From NCBI GenBank assembly GCA_022410635.1, contig JAJVDF010000248.1, positions 316,012 through 380,011 of the forward strand: a DNA stretch of 64,000 nt, given 5' to 3'. Below are positions 44,873-55,150 of the stretch, piece after piece. The position numbers and the translations under genes are program-made. Numbering within the stretch: position 1 is the stretch's first letter; each line of letters begins with the position of its first letter. Origin of the DNA: Tretioscincus oriximinensis (lineage: Eukaryota > Chordata > Lepidosauria > Squamata > Gymnophthalmidae). The notes under the pieces are model-generated. The model was not told the origin of the DNA. It did no database searches and saw only the letters and a list, made by a program, of their open reading frames with translations.

Positions 44873-45030
44873 GTGGATTACAGCATTAATAAATTGCACT
44901 ATTATTTGCATAGTTTAAGCATTATTTGATCACATTAAGCATAATATATATATAAATAAAATATATTTTAAATATTATGTAAACAATTTTTAGTCCCCCT
45001 GGCTTTGGAAAACAGCAGTAAGGAAACTAA
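44873..45030. other. AT-rich unique DNA
   Basis: Contains a short (TA)n run; nothing else is visible. Confidence 0.4.
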
Positions 45031-45034
45031 CTGT

Positions 45035-45083
<49 letters not shown>

Positions 45084-45136
45084 TTCTTCTTCTTCCTCTT
45101 CCTCTTCCTTGTTCTTTTTCTTTTTCTTTTTCTTCA
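45031..45136 (+). repeat. (TTTC)n / (TTC)n / (TTTTTC)n microsatellite
   Basis: An almost pure pyrimidine run of about 105 bp: TTTC units, then TTC, then CCTCTT, then TTTTTC units. Mirror-repeat character makes triplex (H-DNA) formation plausible. Confidence 0.95.
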
Positions 45137-45339
45137 CAGGGCTAGTGCAAGTCTGTCACTATACATCATTGTGTGATGATTTTGCTGCATCTTTTGAGGG
45201 ATCAGCTAAGCTCAGGCAAGGACAAAATGTCCTAGATTTGTTCGCCTAATATAAATAATTCTATATAATATAAATATTTGAAATAAATAAGCCTAATAAT
45301 TTCAATAGGACTGAAACACTGTGATTTTAATAATATTGT

Positions 45340-45550
45340 CACCGGCAGTTGGTGCAGTTTGGGGCTGGGGGGGGGGGGCGCAGGTTCCTCCAGCCGTGGG
45401 AAAGTTAGGAAAGCTGCTGGAAGGAAGCACATTCAGGCACTCACCGGTCTCTCTCTCAGTCTGCTAATTGAATGTCAGTACAAAATGGAACCTCTACGGA
45501 AACTGAGAGACAGACTGTAGCCCCTCCTAGGCTGTGGAGGAAGGCAGTCC
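45340..45550 (-). mobile_element. hAT-type element C, truncated copy
   Basis: Begins 'caccggcagttggtgcagtttggggctggg', matching the inverted end of the element at 55535-55889. It continues in step with that element's complement ('aggttcctccagcc', 'gcacattcaggcactcaccggtctctctctcagtct', 'tggaacctctacggaaactgagaga', 'ctgtagcccctcctaggc'). The other terminus is missing, and a foldback element B copy follows within 15 bp. Confidence 0.75.
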
Positions 45551-45563
45551 ATATACATCTTAG

Positions 45564-45754
45564 TAGACTGACCAGATGACCTGTGGGTGAAAATCTGTTT
45601 TTGGGGTGCCTCCCGTTTTTTCTGAGGAAAAGAAAATTAAAAAACTTTTTTTTTTCGAAAAAAAATATTTTTTGGAAAAAAATTTCCTCAGAAAAAACTG
45701 GGAGGCACCCCAAAAATGGGTTTTCAAACCCCCCTACCCCCCAAAAAAAGCCTA
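45564..45754. mobile_element. hAT-type foldback element B, internally altered copy
   Basis: The left end TAGACTGACCAGATGACC and both 'ggtgcctcccgttttttctgagg' and 'cctcagaaaaaactgggaggcacc' arms are present. The last part of the right terminus (GGTCATCTGGTCAG) has been lost, leaving 'aagccta'. Flanking octamers do not match. Frames of up to 119 aa here are palindrome products. Confidence 0.75.
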
Positions 45755-47401
45755 ATAGTGAAATAGTTGTTGCTAGGATGGTATGGCAGATGTCAGGACA
45801 CAGATTTATGGTCATTTGATTACTTTTTAAAAATATACGGTATGTCTGTGTTTATTTGCCATCTGAAGTAGGGTGCAATATAAATATAAAAATAAGGTTT
45901 TACATTTATTTGTAAACTCCATCCAGCCCCATTAATTCAGATCATGTGCGTATAATCCCAATCCCATGTCAGGGTTTCCAGATCAGCAGCAAAACAGTGG
46001 ACAGCCCTTAAATTTCTTGGCTTATTGCATGCAAAAGGCACCCCTTCACACACTCGCACACAATACAGCTCATTTAGTTTTGAGGTCAGGGTTGTCAGGT
46101 AGTCAGTTGGTTCACATCTAGCTGCTCCTTTCTTGGGATTGAGAATCTATTAACAAAATGCCCACATTAGCTATGATTTGGTATATTTTATACTCCATGA
46201 GAAATATTCATTGCATTTTGGTTTTTTACAGTAATTATTTTAATGCACAATCTTCATCAGAATTGGCACTACAAATGCAAGAGTAAGGTGTCAACAAGTA
46301 TTTTTAATCCATCTTCAGTCCTGAAGAACAGCCCAGTTTTTAGGACTGAAGAATTAAAAATAAGTTTCAAAACAGCACCTAATACATTTACCAACATGGA
46401 ATATACCCCTCCCCCTGGAAAAGTATAGATCCTCAAAAGAAATACAAGTTGATGCACACCTGATGAACTCCAGACTGAAAAACTGAGATGATAAATAGTC
46501 ATTAATCTGGAGAATTATGTATTTCCCTAATCTCTGGAATTATTAAGCGAAGGAACCACAGGGAGAGATTTGCCAATATATTTATGTGTCAGGCAAACAG
46601 AAGTAGGAGCTGCAATGTTGCAGGATAGCTGTAAATGTACCTTAAAGTGCTTTATAAATGGGTTGCTTTTTCAATAGTCAAGCATCATACAAAAATGCCT
46701 GCTTTTCTGCTTCTTTTTCAAAACAAGCAGTAATTTGGGAACCAAAAGGAATAGGAAATTTATTTTTTCTGGGTACTTAGCTTGGAACTGGTGTCATCTA
46801 ACGTTTGGGGCAAAATATTACAAATTCCCTTCAATTTATTATCTACTAATTCAAATATTCTTATCTTATTTTATCTCTTACTGTTATAGCATTTATTTCC
46901 CAATATGAACAGAAACCTTTGCACAAATCTTTATATTCTATGCTCATTTTTTGCTGTCTACATTTTACTTTTTTTTAATAAATGAGACAAAATGCAATTA
47001 TTCTTAGCTCTCCCCTCAGTTACAGATTGACCTCTGAATTTATTTTAAAACTTATTTTTCAGTGTACTTCTTGCCTCAGGCCTTTAGTTACAAAGCAGGA
47101 TAAAAATGTAAACAAAAAACTCCTATAACATACTATAAGTGAAATGTTTATTTATATAGATATCAGAAAAAAGTAAAGAAATGCAAAGAGAAACTCACTG
47201 TTACAGAAAATTTGCTATGAGAATGTAAATAAGTTGATAAGCCAAACTAAAATAGAGCACAACATTAAGATAAATTTGAAAACTGGGACACCTGCAAAAA
47301 GATAATGAAGTTAGTTCTCGTATTTTGCAAACTTTTCAATAGACATTTTAAGAAGAAATGTGCTCAAACTTTTTTTGCCTTGGTAAGGTTAAATTTTATT
47401 G
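45755..47401. other. AT-rich unique DNA, no gene seen
   Basis: The open frames at 46243-46502 mirror each other on two strands. No supported gene, RNA or repeat. Confidence 0.45.
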
Positions 47402-47409
47402 AATTACAT
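47402..47409. repeat. 8-bp target duplication, left
   Basis: AATTACAT, repeated exactly at 47747-47754. Confidence 0.8.
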
Positions 47410-47746
47410 TGGGGTGGAAAACCTGAGGCCCGGGAACCAGATCCAGTCCTTGGAACCATTTTGTTTGTCCCACGGCATGTTCCTTGTTAAACCAATAGCC
47501 TTTTCTGGCTAAATAATGGTTCCATGCATTTTGTTAATACATGAAGTGAAATAAAGAAGTTGAGAGGGAGGAAGGGAAGGATAGGGGGAAGCATTGAAAC
47601 ACCTGCATTTTGTGGACCAGAGCAAGGAGCAGACCTGGGAAGAATGAGGTTAGGGGCAGGGGTGAGGTTTGGACTGGGGTATGGCCCTTGAGTGATATTA
47701 TAAATATCCAAATGGCCCCTGGAAGACAAAAGGTTCCCCAAACCTG
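47410..47746. mobile_element. hAT-type element D
   Basis: A 337-bp element with ends 'tggggtggaaaacctgaggccc' and 'ggcccctggaagacaaaaggttccccaaacctg', flanked by the exact 8-bp repeat AATTACAT. The outer ends resemble the hAT pattern CAGGGGTGG, with the first bases mutated on the left. It shares 'atggcccttgagtgat' and the right end with 35590-36025. The overlapping minus-strand frames are not a gene. Confidence 0.75.
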
Positions 47747-47754
47747 AATTACAT

Positions 47755-48537
47755 GGACTGCAAATAAGTTTGAATCAAATTTTGAATGGTTCAAATAGGT
47801 TTGCAGTTCAGCTGTTTGATGAATGGTTCTACACAGTAAATGATGCATGTGAGCAAGAGGAACCAGCAGCGCTAAAGTTCCGCAGAGCTTGACCTCGAGA
47901 TACCACAGAAGCATCTAGGTTTTTGGAATCTCCAGAAAAAGACGTATGTCTAGTTTTGAAATTACTGGATGCAATAAATCATGCCTGGAAAGCTTGAGGG
48001 GAGTGGGGTTCCTATTGCCCATACCCACAAGCAAGCCTGGGTATAAAATAATAGCAATAGCAACAATAATGAGGAGAAAGAGGAGAATCACTTGACTATA
48101 AATATTATCTTTCCTTAAAAGCTTTTCTTTTGTTTGTGGATTGATGTGATCTCCGATTATTACATCATTAATACAGGCCTTTCTAAAATGGTGAAATTAG
48201 CAGGGAATAACTGATTTATCAGCACAGAGGCTTTCACAACCCATTGTCATTCCATTTGCTGGGATTTCTGAGTGGTCTGCCATGTTGCAGAGTTCAGTTA
48301 GGAACTAAGATTTTTGAGATAACACCCAGTCAAATCCTCTGGAGATGGAGAGCACAGCTATTTCTGATAGCTCGGGTTTAAAATTAACTCCAGAACAGGG
48401 AAGAAAACCCTGGAAATTTCAATAAATGAAAATAAAAGAATTTCTTGCAAAGAATTAACAGTTAGTTAAACACAAAGGGATAAGTACATGTTTGTAGAAT
48501 GCTTAAAGAATGATTTTGCTTTTTTCTTCTGCATGAG
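47755..48537. other. Unique DNA, no gene seen
   Basis: No supported gene or repeat. Confidence 0.4.
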
Positions 48538-48545
48538 TGTTAGAC
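48538..48545. repeat. 8-bp target duplication, left
   Basis: TGTTAGAC, repeated exactly at 48757-48764. Confidence 0.9.
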
Positions 48546-48756
48546 TAGGCTGACCAGATGACCTCTTTTTTTNGGGAGGGGGGTTGATAACCCGGTTTTG
48601 GGGTGCCTCCCAGTTTTTTCTGAGGACATTTTTTTTCAAAAAAAGATTTTTTTCGATATTTTTTTGTGTTTTGTTTTCTTCAGAAAAAAACAGCAGGCAC
48701 CCCAAAAATGGGTTTTCAACCTCCCCCTCCCAAAAAGGGGTCATCTGATCAGTCTA
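48546..48756. mobile_element. hAT-type foldback element B, complete
   Basis: A 211-bp palindromic element with ends TAGGCTGACCAGATGACC and GGTCATCTGATCAGTCTA and an exact 8-bp target duplication. The arms pair through 'ggtgcctcccagttttttctgagg' and 'cttcagaaaaaaacagcaggcacc' to a T/A-rich centre. It is the best evidence for the family's insertion mechanism. Confidence 0.9.
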
Positions 48757-48764
48757 TGTTAGAC

Positions 48765-49065
48765 TATCTGGGGAAGAGGCTAATTATTTATTCATTTTAC
48801 ATTTTGTTAAGTGNCTTTCACCTAAATAGATCCTTGTCCTATGAATCCACCATGTCTCCAAAATTAAGCTCATCTATTTTCTACAAAACTGAGCTTTTTT
48901 NAATTCTTTTGCAGGGAAAAATATTAAATTCTCCTATTCAAGTACATAAGAGGTTTTTAATCCATTTGTGGAGAGGCTAATGCATTTATGCCACTGGAAT
49001 TATTACTGTAAGTTTTGTTCATTAGATTAAAGAAGAATAAACAACATTTTACACCAGCCTGTAAG
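48765..49065. other. Unique DNA, no gene seen
   Basis: No supported gene. Confidence 0.4.
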
Positions 49066-49067
49066 TG

Positions 49068-50042
49068 ATTGTAAGGAGCTCAAGAGTGATCTATTGAAAT
49101 TGGGTGAGTGGGTAACAAAGAGACAAATGTACTTGAACTTAAGCAAGTGTAACGTCATGCACATTGGGGCAAAGAACCCCAGTTATTCCTGTCAACTGAT
49201 GGGAACAAAGCTTTCTGTGATAGAGCAGGAAAAGGATTGTGGGGTGTTGGTGGACAGTTCAATGAAGGTGTNATCCCAGTGTGCAACAGCAGCAAAAAGA
49301 GCAAATCCAATGTTAGGGATTATTTGGAAAGGAATTGAAAACAAGCAAGCAAGTGTTTCTTTGCCTCTATAAATCTGTGGTGAGGCCACATTTGGAATAT
49401 TGTGTACACCACATCTGGTCAATACATCTCACAAAGGATATTGTGGAACTAGAGAAGGTGCAGAAAAGGGCAACAAGAATGATCAAGGGGTTGGAGCACC
49501 TCCCTTATGAAATCCAGTTGCAATGTCTGAGGCTCTTCATCCTCGAAAGACAGCATTTGAGAGGTGATCTGATTGAAGTGTATAAAATCATGCACNGGAT
49601 AGATAAGATGAAGAGAGAAAAATGTTTTCTCTATAGCACAACACTAGAACCAGGGGTCATCCTTGAAACCTTTGGACATAAGAGTGAGGACAGGCAAGAG
49701 ACAGTATTTTTTTTATTCAGAGGGTCATTGGCCTTTGGAAGTTACCTTTAGAAAAGGTGGTGGTAGTTAGCAGTCTGGATCACTTTAAGAGGGGATTAGA
49801 AAGGTTCATGGAAACCAAGGGTATAAACAGCTACTAGGATAGGTATCTTGATCCTGCCTCCAAGTTGGAGCAACAGGAAGTATTCTCGAAATACCATTTG
49901 CAGGGTGTCTGGCATAGGTGAAGATTTTGCCTTCTTCTGTTCCAATTTGCCCAAGGGCAGTTGATTGGCCACTGTGTGAGACAGAATGATTGGCTAGATG
50001 GGCTCTGGCTTGATTCAGCAGGGCTCCTCTTATGTTCTTATG
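49068..50042 (+). mobile_element. CR1-like LINE, about 1 kb 3' end
   Basis: The longest continuous copy. Frames show GEWVTKRQMYLNLSKCNVMH, then IGAKNPSYSCQLMGTKLSV, then SVVRPHLEYC, then KVQKRATRMIKGLEHLPYE and the ORF2 end. The 3' UTR ends in TTCTTATG. Reverse transcriptase segments after the catalytic palm are in two frames (49094-49372 and 49335-49751), so at least one frameshift exists. It also serves as an empty-site reference for the hAT insertion at 55535. Confidence 0.9.
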
Positions 50043-50475
50043 GGACAAATGCCACTACAAAATAAGGTTGAAATGAAAGGTCTTTAAATGGAAGGTTTAC
50101 TGGTTAATCTCAATTACTTTACCTGTTAGCCGCACCGAGAGCTTTAATAATAAAATTAATTCTTCATTATGTCATTCATCACAGGTTTTAAAACTAAGGG
50201 CACTTTCCACACTACATTGCTATCATACTAATCGATGGATCTGGATTAGGAAGACCACTGTTTCAGAGCATTTCATAAGGATGGTATGAAATAGTGTAGT
50301 TTTTGTGATTGTACTGCATAGAGTAATCCCAGCACTAGCCCCAAATTGTCTCAAGCTTTGGAGATGGTTTGTCAATATAATTGGGGGGGGGAGGGGGGAG
50401 AATTGGTGATGGAAGGTTAGGTGGCTAATGTACTAGATGTTGTAATGGGTAAACATGAATAATATCAGGGAATAT
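50043..50475. other. Unique DNA, no gene seen
   Basis: No supported gene. A G-rich run lies at about 50383-50398. Confidence 0.4.
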
Positions 50476-50488
50476 ACTGTATATATAG
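50476..50488. repeat. 13-bp target duplication, left
   Basis: ACTGTATATATAG, repeated exactly at 51086-51098. Confidence 0.85.
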
Positions 50489-51085
50489 TCCAGCAAAGGA
50501 GCTAGCAGCACTTTGAGACTAACTTGAGAAAAGTGGTTGGCATAAGCTTTCGTAGACAGGTCTACTTCTTCAGATGCTGAGGGACTAATGTCAGGGTCAG
50601 GTTTTTATAGGGAAATGTATATGGGAGAAGACAAAGCATATGCAACTGTAGGGAGGTGTTGAATTGCAGGTAAATAGCAGGAACTAATCTCCATTAAAAA
50701 ACAGGTAAATAGCAGGAACTAATCCTCTTATGTAAAAAAGTGCCTGGGGCAACAAGGTGCAATGTCTGATAGAGAATCAATCAAATACTTAACAGGTGTC
50801 ATAAAAATGTATAGTTGGCCAGGAAACCATTGTCTCTGTTAAGTCCTTTGCTGATGGCCTGGAACTTGTGAATGTATTCAAGTTCTGCTGCTTCTCTTTC
50901 AAACCTTCCTTTGTAGTTTCTTTGTTCAAGGACTGACCCTGACATTAGTCCCTCAGCATCTGAAGAAGTAGACCTGTCTACGAAAGCTTATGCCAACCAC
51001 TTTTCTCAAGTTAGTCTCAAAGTGCTGCTAGCTCCTTTGCTGGACTTTCTGCTAGATTAACACGGCTATTTCTCTGAAATTGACT
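50489..51085 (-). mobile_element. Penelope-like insertion with perfect inverted arms
   Basis: A 597-bp insertion flanked by a 13-bp direct repeat. Positions 50488-50600 and 50933-51045 are exact inverted complements over 113 bp (the first base is shared with the target duplication), separated by 332 bp. On the minus strand it reads: an inverted terminal piece, a short coding remnant (50799-50930), a UTR-like stretch, then the terminal piece in normal orientation. A 40-bp terminus (gattaacacggctatttctctgaaa) remains only beside the right arm. Penelope-like retroelements are known for an inverted copy of the terminal repeat ahead of the body and for variable target duplications, which is why I choose that class. 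A foldback DNA transposon is the alternative. Confidence 0.7.
50799..50930 (-). pseudogene. C-terminal coding remnant in Penelope-like insertion
   Basis: Forty-three codons and a TGA stop read KGRFEREAAELEYIHKFQAI, then SKGLNRDNGF. A conserved glutamate followed by an aromatic-I-x-K pattern and GLN-R-D agrees with the end of GIY-YIG-containing Penelope proteins (E...WI.KL.T..P.GLN). Only this end is present; there is no reverse transcriptase. No start codon applies. Confidence 0.5.
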
Positions 51086-51098
51086 ACTGTATATATAG
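51086..51098. repeat. 13-bp target duplication, right
   Basis: Exact match to 50476-50488. Confidence 0.85.
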
Positions 51099-52039
51099 TT
51101 ATTTTCATGGTATGNCTTTTTCTGCATTGTATGTAAATTGTTTCATTATAAAAATAAATAAATATAGCTGGGGGAACGAGTTCTGGGGAACCCAAAATGA
51201 CCCAGTAGTAATCTAGAACATGGGTAGATCTGGTACAGCAATAAACCTTAAGATAGAATCCTACAAATGATCCAGATCCAGAGCATCATGAACTGGAACA
51301 TGGTTTGCCTTGCATGGATAGAGCCTACTCGCAGTAAGCAGGGCATCCTAAATTCATCATTACAAAAAGGATATTCTTAGTACACTTACCAAATAATACC
51401 AGCCAATGCAGAAAACCCATAAATTATCAGCTGCAATAAGATATCTTTTCAAAAAGGCCATAAACTATCAAGCACAATAAGAGGTCTTTTCAATGCATTT
51501 GCAACTCCAACCAATAAATATTTTTATTGACAAACCTGAATTTTACTGTGACAGATATTTCACACAAAAGAGCCATTCCAGGCTGATCTCATATGCCCTC
51601 TCTTTATGTAGTATATATACAGTGTTGATTCTTCCATTTTTTTTTCAGTATTGTTACCCACCACTTTGGTGAATTTTCTTTCACTTTAGTGCAAGAATTC
51701 TAAAATAAAAAATGATAAAACTCTTAAGAGATTTAAAAACTGAAATATTATCATTAAAAAAAAAATTAAAAATTGGAAGATGAGACACAAATTCCCTGAA
51801 TATAGAATGAAAAACGAATTCACTAGTTAAATAAATTCTTTTATTCATTCTTTCTCTGTTCTGTTTTGAAACAAGTCAAACAATTCCCTTTCCTTAATGC
51901 TAAGCATTTACCATCCACGTTTCTTCAAAACAAGCAAACTCAGAAAATAGCACCAGCAGATTAATGCAAAACTATATCGGACTGACACCACAAATCAAAA
52001 GATCTGTAACAGTGACAGCACCACTAAAATTAGAATTGA
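51099..52039. other. AT-rich unique DNA, no gene seen
   Basis: 'gacccagtagtaatctagaac' and 'gatccagatccagagc' at about 51200-51290 may be scraps of the MITE-like family at 44.5 kb. No gene. Confidence 0.35.
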
Positions 52040-52074
52040 AAGAAACAGCCATGTTAGCCTGGCTCCAGAAAATC
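52040..52074 (-). mobile_element. Penelope-like terminus, left of L1 insertion
   Basis: 'gaaagaaacagccatgttagcctggctccag' corresponds to the complemented terminus (cagagaaatagccgtgttaatctagcag) of the 50.5-kb element. It continues after the L1 at 52707. Confidence 0.55.
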
Positions 52075-52089
52075 TAGCACAGGCATCTC
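52075..52089. repeat. 15-bp L1 target duplication, left
   Basis: TAGCACAGGCATCTC, repeated exactly at 52692-52706. Confidence 0.92.
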
Positions 52090-52691
52090 TTTTTTAAAAT
52101 TACTTTTATTTTAATTTCAATTATAAACTCAAATTGCATATATCAGTTTAACAATCTTATTTCTTTAAGTTCAAAAACAATCTTTTCCCCCTCCTTCTGT
52201 TGCAGAGCTTAACCATCTTCAACCGAAAATATCCATCAATACCTTAATATTCTTATATAGCTCTTCTTTTGGGGCTAACTCTTTATTTCTAGCCAGGAGT
52301 GTCTTCCATCTGGTTTTTACTAGCTCATGTGGTTGGATATTAAATAAATCAATAAATTAAATTTCAGTTGGTCCGCGATGTAGAAGTGCCACTTTTTCAA
52401 CACTCACTCTTCTTTACTCCTCCAGTTTAATGTGATCACTGTAGCAGCTATCATTAACAATTNTTCAATAATATAGTGTAGTTCCTCAGGTTCCCTTATT
52501 CCTTCCCATCTAATTCCCTACTTGAGCCTATCAAAATATTAATCTGCCCCATTATCCTATCCCAAAAATCCCTAATGTCTCTACACTGCCACCACATATG
52601 CCAAAATGTGCCCACTGATTCCTTACAATACCAACATTTCACTGGGAAACGCCTAATATTAGCCGATGATGCCAGCATCCTGTGGCACCTG
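52090..52691 (-). mobile_element. L1-clade LINE, 5'-truncated
   Basis: A 602-bp minus-strand insertion between exact 15-bp target duplications. The left side starts with the complemented A-rich tail (tttttttaaaattacttttatttt). The far side encodes the L1 ORF2 C-terminal cysteine/histidine region (CWYCKESVGTFWHMWWQCRD), spaced C-x2-C-x7-H-x4-C, in a frame at 52496-52708. This L1 is a different subfamily from the one at 11.2 kb, judged by the sequence around that motif. Confidence 0.9.
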
Positions 52692-52706
52692 TAGCACAGG
52701 CATCTC

Positions 52707-52790
52707 ATAGCACATTAGAGACAAACAAGAAAGAAGATAAGCGGCATGCACTTTCATAGCCAAGTCTCTTTCTTCAGATGCTGATGTATC
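52707..52790 (-). mobile_element. Penelope-like terminus, right of L1 insertion
   Basis: 'catagcacattagagacaaacaagaaagaagataagcggcatgcactttcatagccaagtctctttcttcagatgctgatg' matches the arm of the 50.5-kb element and completes the fragment begun at 52040. Confidence 0.65.
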
Positions 52791-53322
52791 TTTGCAAATA
52801 TGCATCTCTACTGACAGAGTGGCACCTTAAGTGTGGCAAAAATATGATTAATAATCTTTTTGTACTGGGAGGAAAGTAGATTTTGAGTTGAGATGTCCAT
52901 TTCTGGGAAGAGGAAAAGCAGGGCTGAACTCTTCCAACCAATACCTAGCTGGGGAATCCCCAAGGGGTATGAAGGAGAGGCTGCCCATGCCTCCCCTTCC
53001 CAGCTTTCCTGTAACACTGAGAAAGAAAAAGCTGGATCTGATTACATACATCCTTCTCTTTTTATTTCCCAGTCATTTGCAAGATTGTGTAATTGTGTAT
53101 TATCATAATTGATAAAACAAAATCCCAGTTGCTATTTGATGGCTGCAGTATAATGACAGCTATTTTAAAAATGTCCCAGTGCCAAGGCTTAATTGCTGTG
53201 TTCATGGAGTAAAGTGCAACTAAAGCCTTTGTGCTGGCACATTTTTTGAATATGAATGTTGAATATGATACAACAGCCATCAAATGGCAACCAGGGCTTC
53301 CCTCCCCCACCCTTAATATTGA
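52791..53322. other. Unique DNA, no gene seen
   Basis: Overlapping open frames on both strands at 52808-53112 are mutual shadows with no motif. Confidence 0.4.
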
Positions 53323-53330
53323 TACTTGCA
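53323..53330. repeat. 8-bp target duplication, left
   Basis: TACTTGCA, repeated exactly at 53890-53897. Confidence 0.9.
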
Positions 53331-53889
53331 TAGGGCTGCTATATTTTGGCAGCCCAAAACCGGGACGGGAGTGGAGTGGGGGTGCGTGCGCGCACGCACA
53401 TACGGACGCTTGTAGTGAGACAGGCAGAACCTCTCTTCTGCCTGTTTCACCACAAGCGTCCNTGTGTGTGTGCGCGTAACTGCTCCAATGCTGGAGGCAG
53501 GGTTTCGCGCACCTGCTAGCGCACCAACTCGCATCTAGTGGAGGAAAAATGCCTGGGTTTGTGACAGGAGAACAGAGCTACTCTCCTGTCACAAACTCAT
53601 GCGTTCTTCCTTTGCTGGAGGCGAGTTGGCGTGCTTTGCAAGCAGGTGCGTGAAATCCCGCCTCCATCATTGGAGCAGCTACGGCACGCCCCGAGGTCCC
53701 TTCCAGGACCCCAGAAAGCATTGCCGGCCCACAGCTGCCAGCTCTGATGGCTGCTTTGCCTTTAAAATCCTGCATTCTTACATCGGGGAATGTAAAAAGC
53801 GGGGATTTTAACTTAAAACCCGGAGGGGACTATATTCTAGTCCCCCAAATCGGGATTGTCCCGCTTTCCCAGGACGTATGGCAACCCTA
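53331..53889 (+). mobile_element. hAT-type compound-hairpin element A, copy 3
   Basis: A 559-bp copy with ends TAGGGCTGCTATA and TATGGCAACCCTA and an exact 8-bp target duplication. It has an additional clear hairpin near the left end ('gcttgtagtgagacaggcag' with 'ctgcctgtttcaccacaagc', about 53409-53458) besides the 'tgacaggaga' and 'catcggggaatgtaaa' parts. Most of its length difference from the other copies lies in that left portion. No protein is encoded. Confidence 0.92.
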
Positions 53890-53897
53890 TACTTGCA

Positions 53898-54410
53898 CAA
53901 ATGGTGATTACCCCTCCCCCTATGTTGTTACTTGGGAGGTGGGAACAGAGAACACAGCATTGACCAGAAAATGAAGCAACTCCACTTTCTATCAAGTCCA
54001 CCCTGTCTAACTGTTGCAGGAAAGTTGGGAAGACCAAGCTTGGTACGCCATCTATNTATGAAGGGAGGAAAGGCTAGAAAATGGCATTTTTTCTTTAATA
54101 GTTATTTTGGGAGGTCTCACAGCTGGCTACTGACCAGGGGGGAGTTTCCAGCTCTCACTTTCTTTGCTCCAGAAGTGGATTTCTCTACCTAAAAATATCT
54201 GACCTAGCCTCACAGGCAAAAGAAATAGGACCTGGGCACACTCGGAAGTGTTAAATTTGCATACATTTTGTTTGTTTGTTTTGGTGTACTCTTGCTGAGG
54301 AAATCACCAGAAAGACTCTTTAGCTGTGAACCCAGCACTGACCCAAACCATTTTCTGTTTTCGTAAAAACAGTGGGGCCAGCACTGACAAAATCCATTTC
54401 CAATCACTTT
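53898..54410. other. Unique DNA, no gene seen
   Basis: No supported gene. Confidence 0.4.
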
Positions 54411-54486
54411 TTATTAGCCTTTTTAGCATAGGGCTAAAATTCCATTTAATTTTATTAGCCTTTTTTAGCATAGGGCTATAATTCCA
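54411..54486 (+). repeat. Short tandem duplication (about 35-41 bp unit)
   Basis: 'ttattagcctttttagcatagggctaaaattcca' (54411-54444) recurs as 'ttattagccttttttagcatagggctataattcca' (54452-54486), separated by 7 bp. Confidence 0.9.
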
Positions 54487-55150
54487 CTCCTACTGCTACA
54501 TTTTAATATACATCATGTCTATTGTGTGCATTTTGCAAGCAATTTCCCCCAATAATATATTTTTATATTGTTAAGATATATCTAAGTAATAGTAAATTGC
54601 ATTTTTATGCACATTTTTTTCTGGCTGGAGCACTGTGTTTTGAAGTAGCAGGAATGTAAAAACATAACAAGAGCAAAAATAGCCAATAGCAAAAATCACT
54701 GTGTTTTGAAAGTTGCTCCTTTGACAATATGCCCAAGGACATNAAATTAAGGAAGCCAAAAGCATTCTTTTTTACCTTTGGTAAAAGTCCTAAGGTTGTT
54801 TCTGTACATTGCCAGGTTAACTGCATGTTTCCCTTAAAAGTAAATATCAAAATGAATTGGAAAGGTTTTTTTTCCTAAGGGTAAGCATCAGGGAGAAGAA
54901 AGGCAAGAATGCTGAAGAGTTATCAAATTGATTAAATATTTCACTTTTAATTCTTTGAAGAATTTAGGAAAATCAAATGTAATGACTTGTATANAGATCC
55001 AACCAATGTGGCCTTGGTGGTGGTTAAACAAGTTGACTAATAGATTTTTTTTTATTATGTTAATGTTTTAAGTGCTGATAAAAGTTTTCTAGTAAGTGCT
55101 GGGACATGAATAGTTGGCTTGGGCCATCATTTTTCAATTTTAATTTTCAT
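54487..55150. other. AT-rich unique DNA, no gene seen
   Basis: No supported gene or repeat. Confidence 0.45.

Noticed and set aside
45031..45136. Regularly repeated units as a CRISPR-like array
   Set aside because: Pure microsatellite without spacers; vertebrate context.
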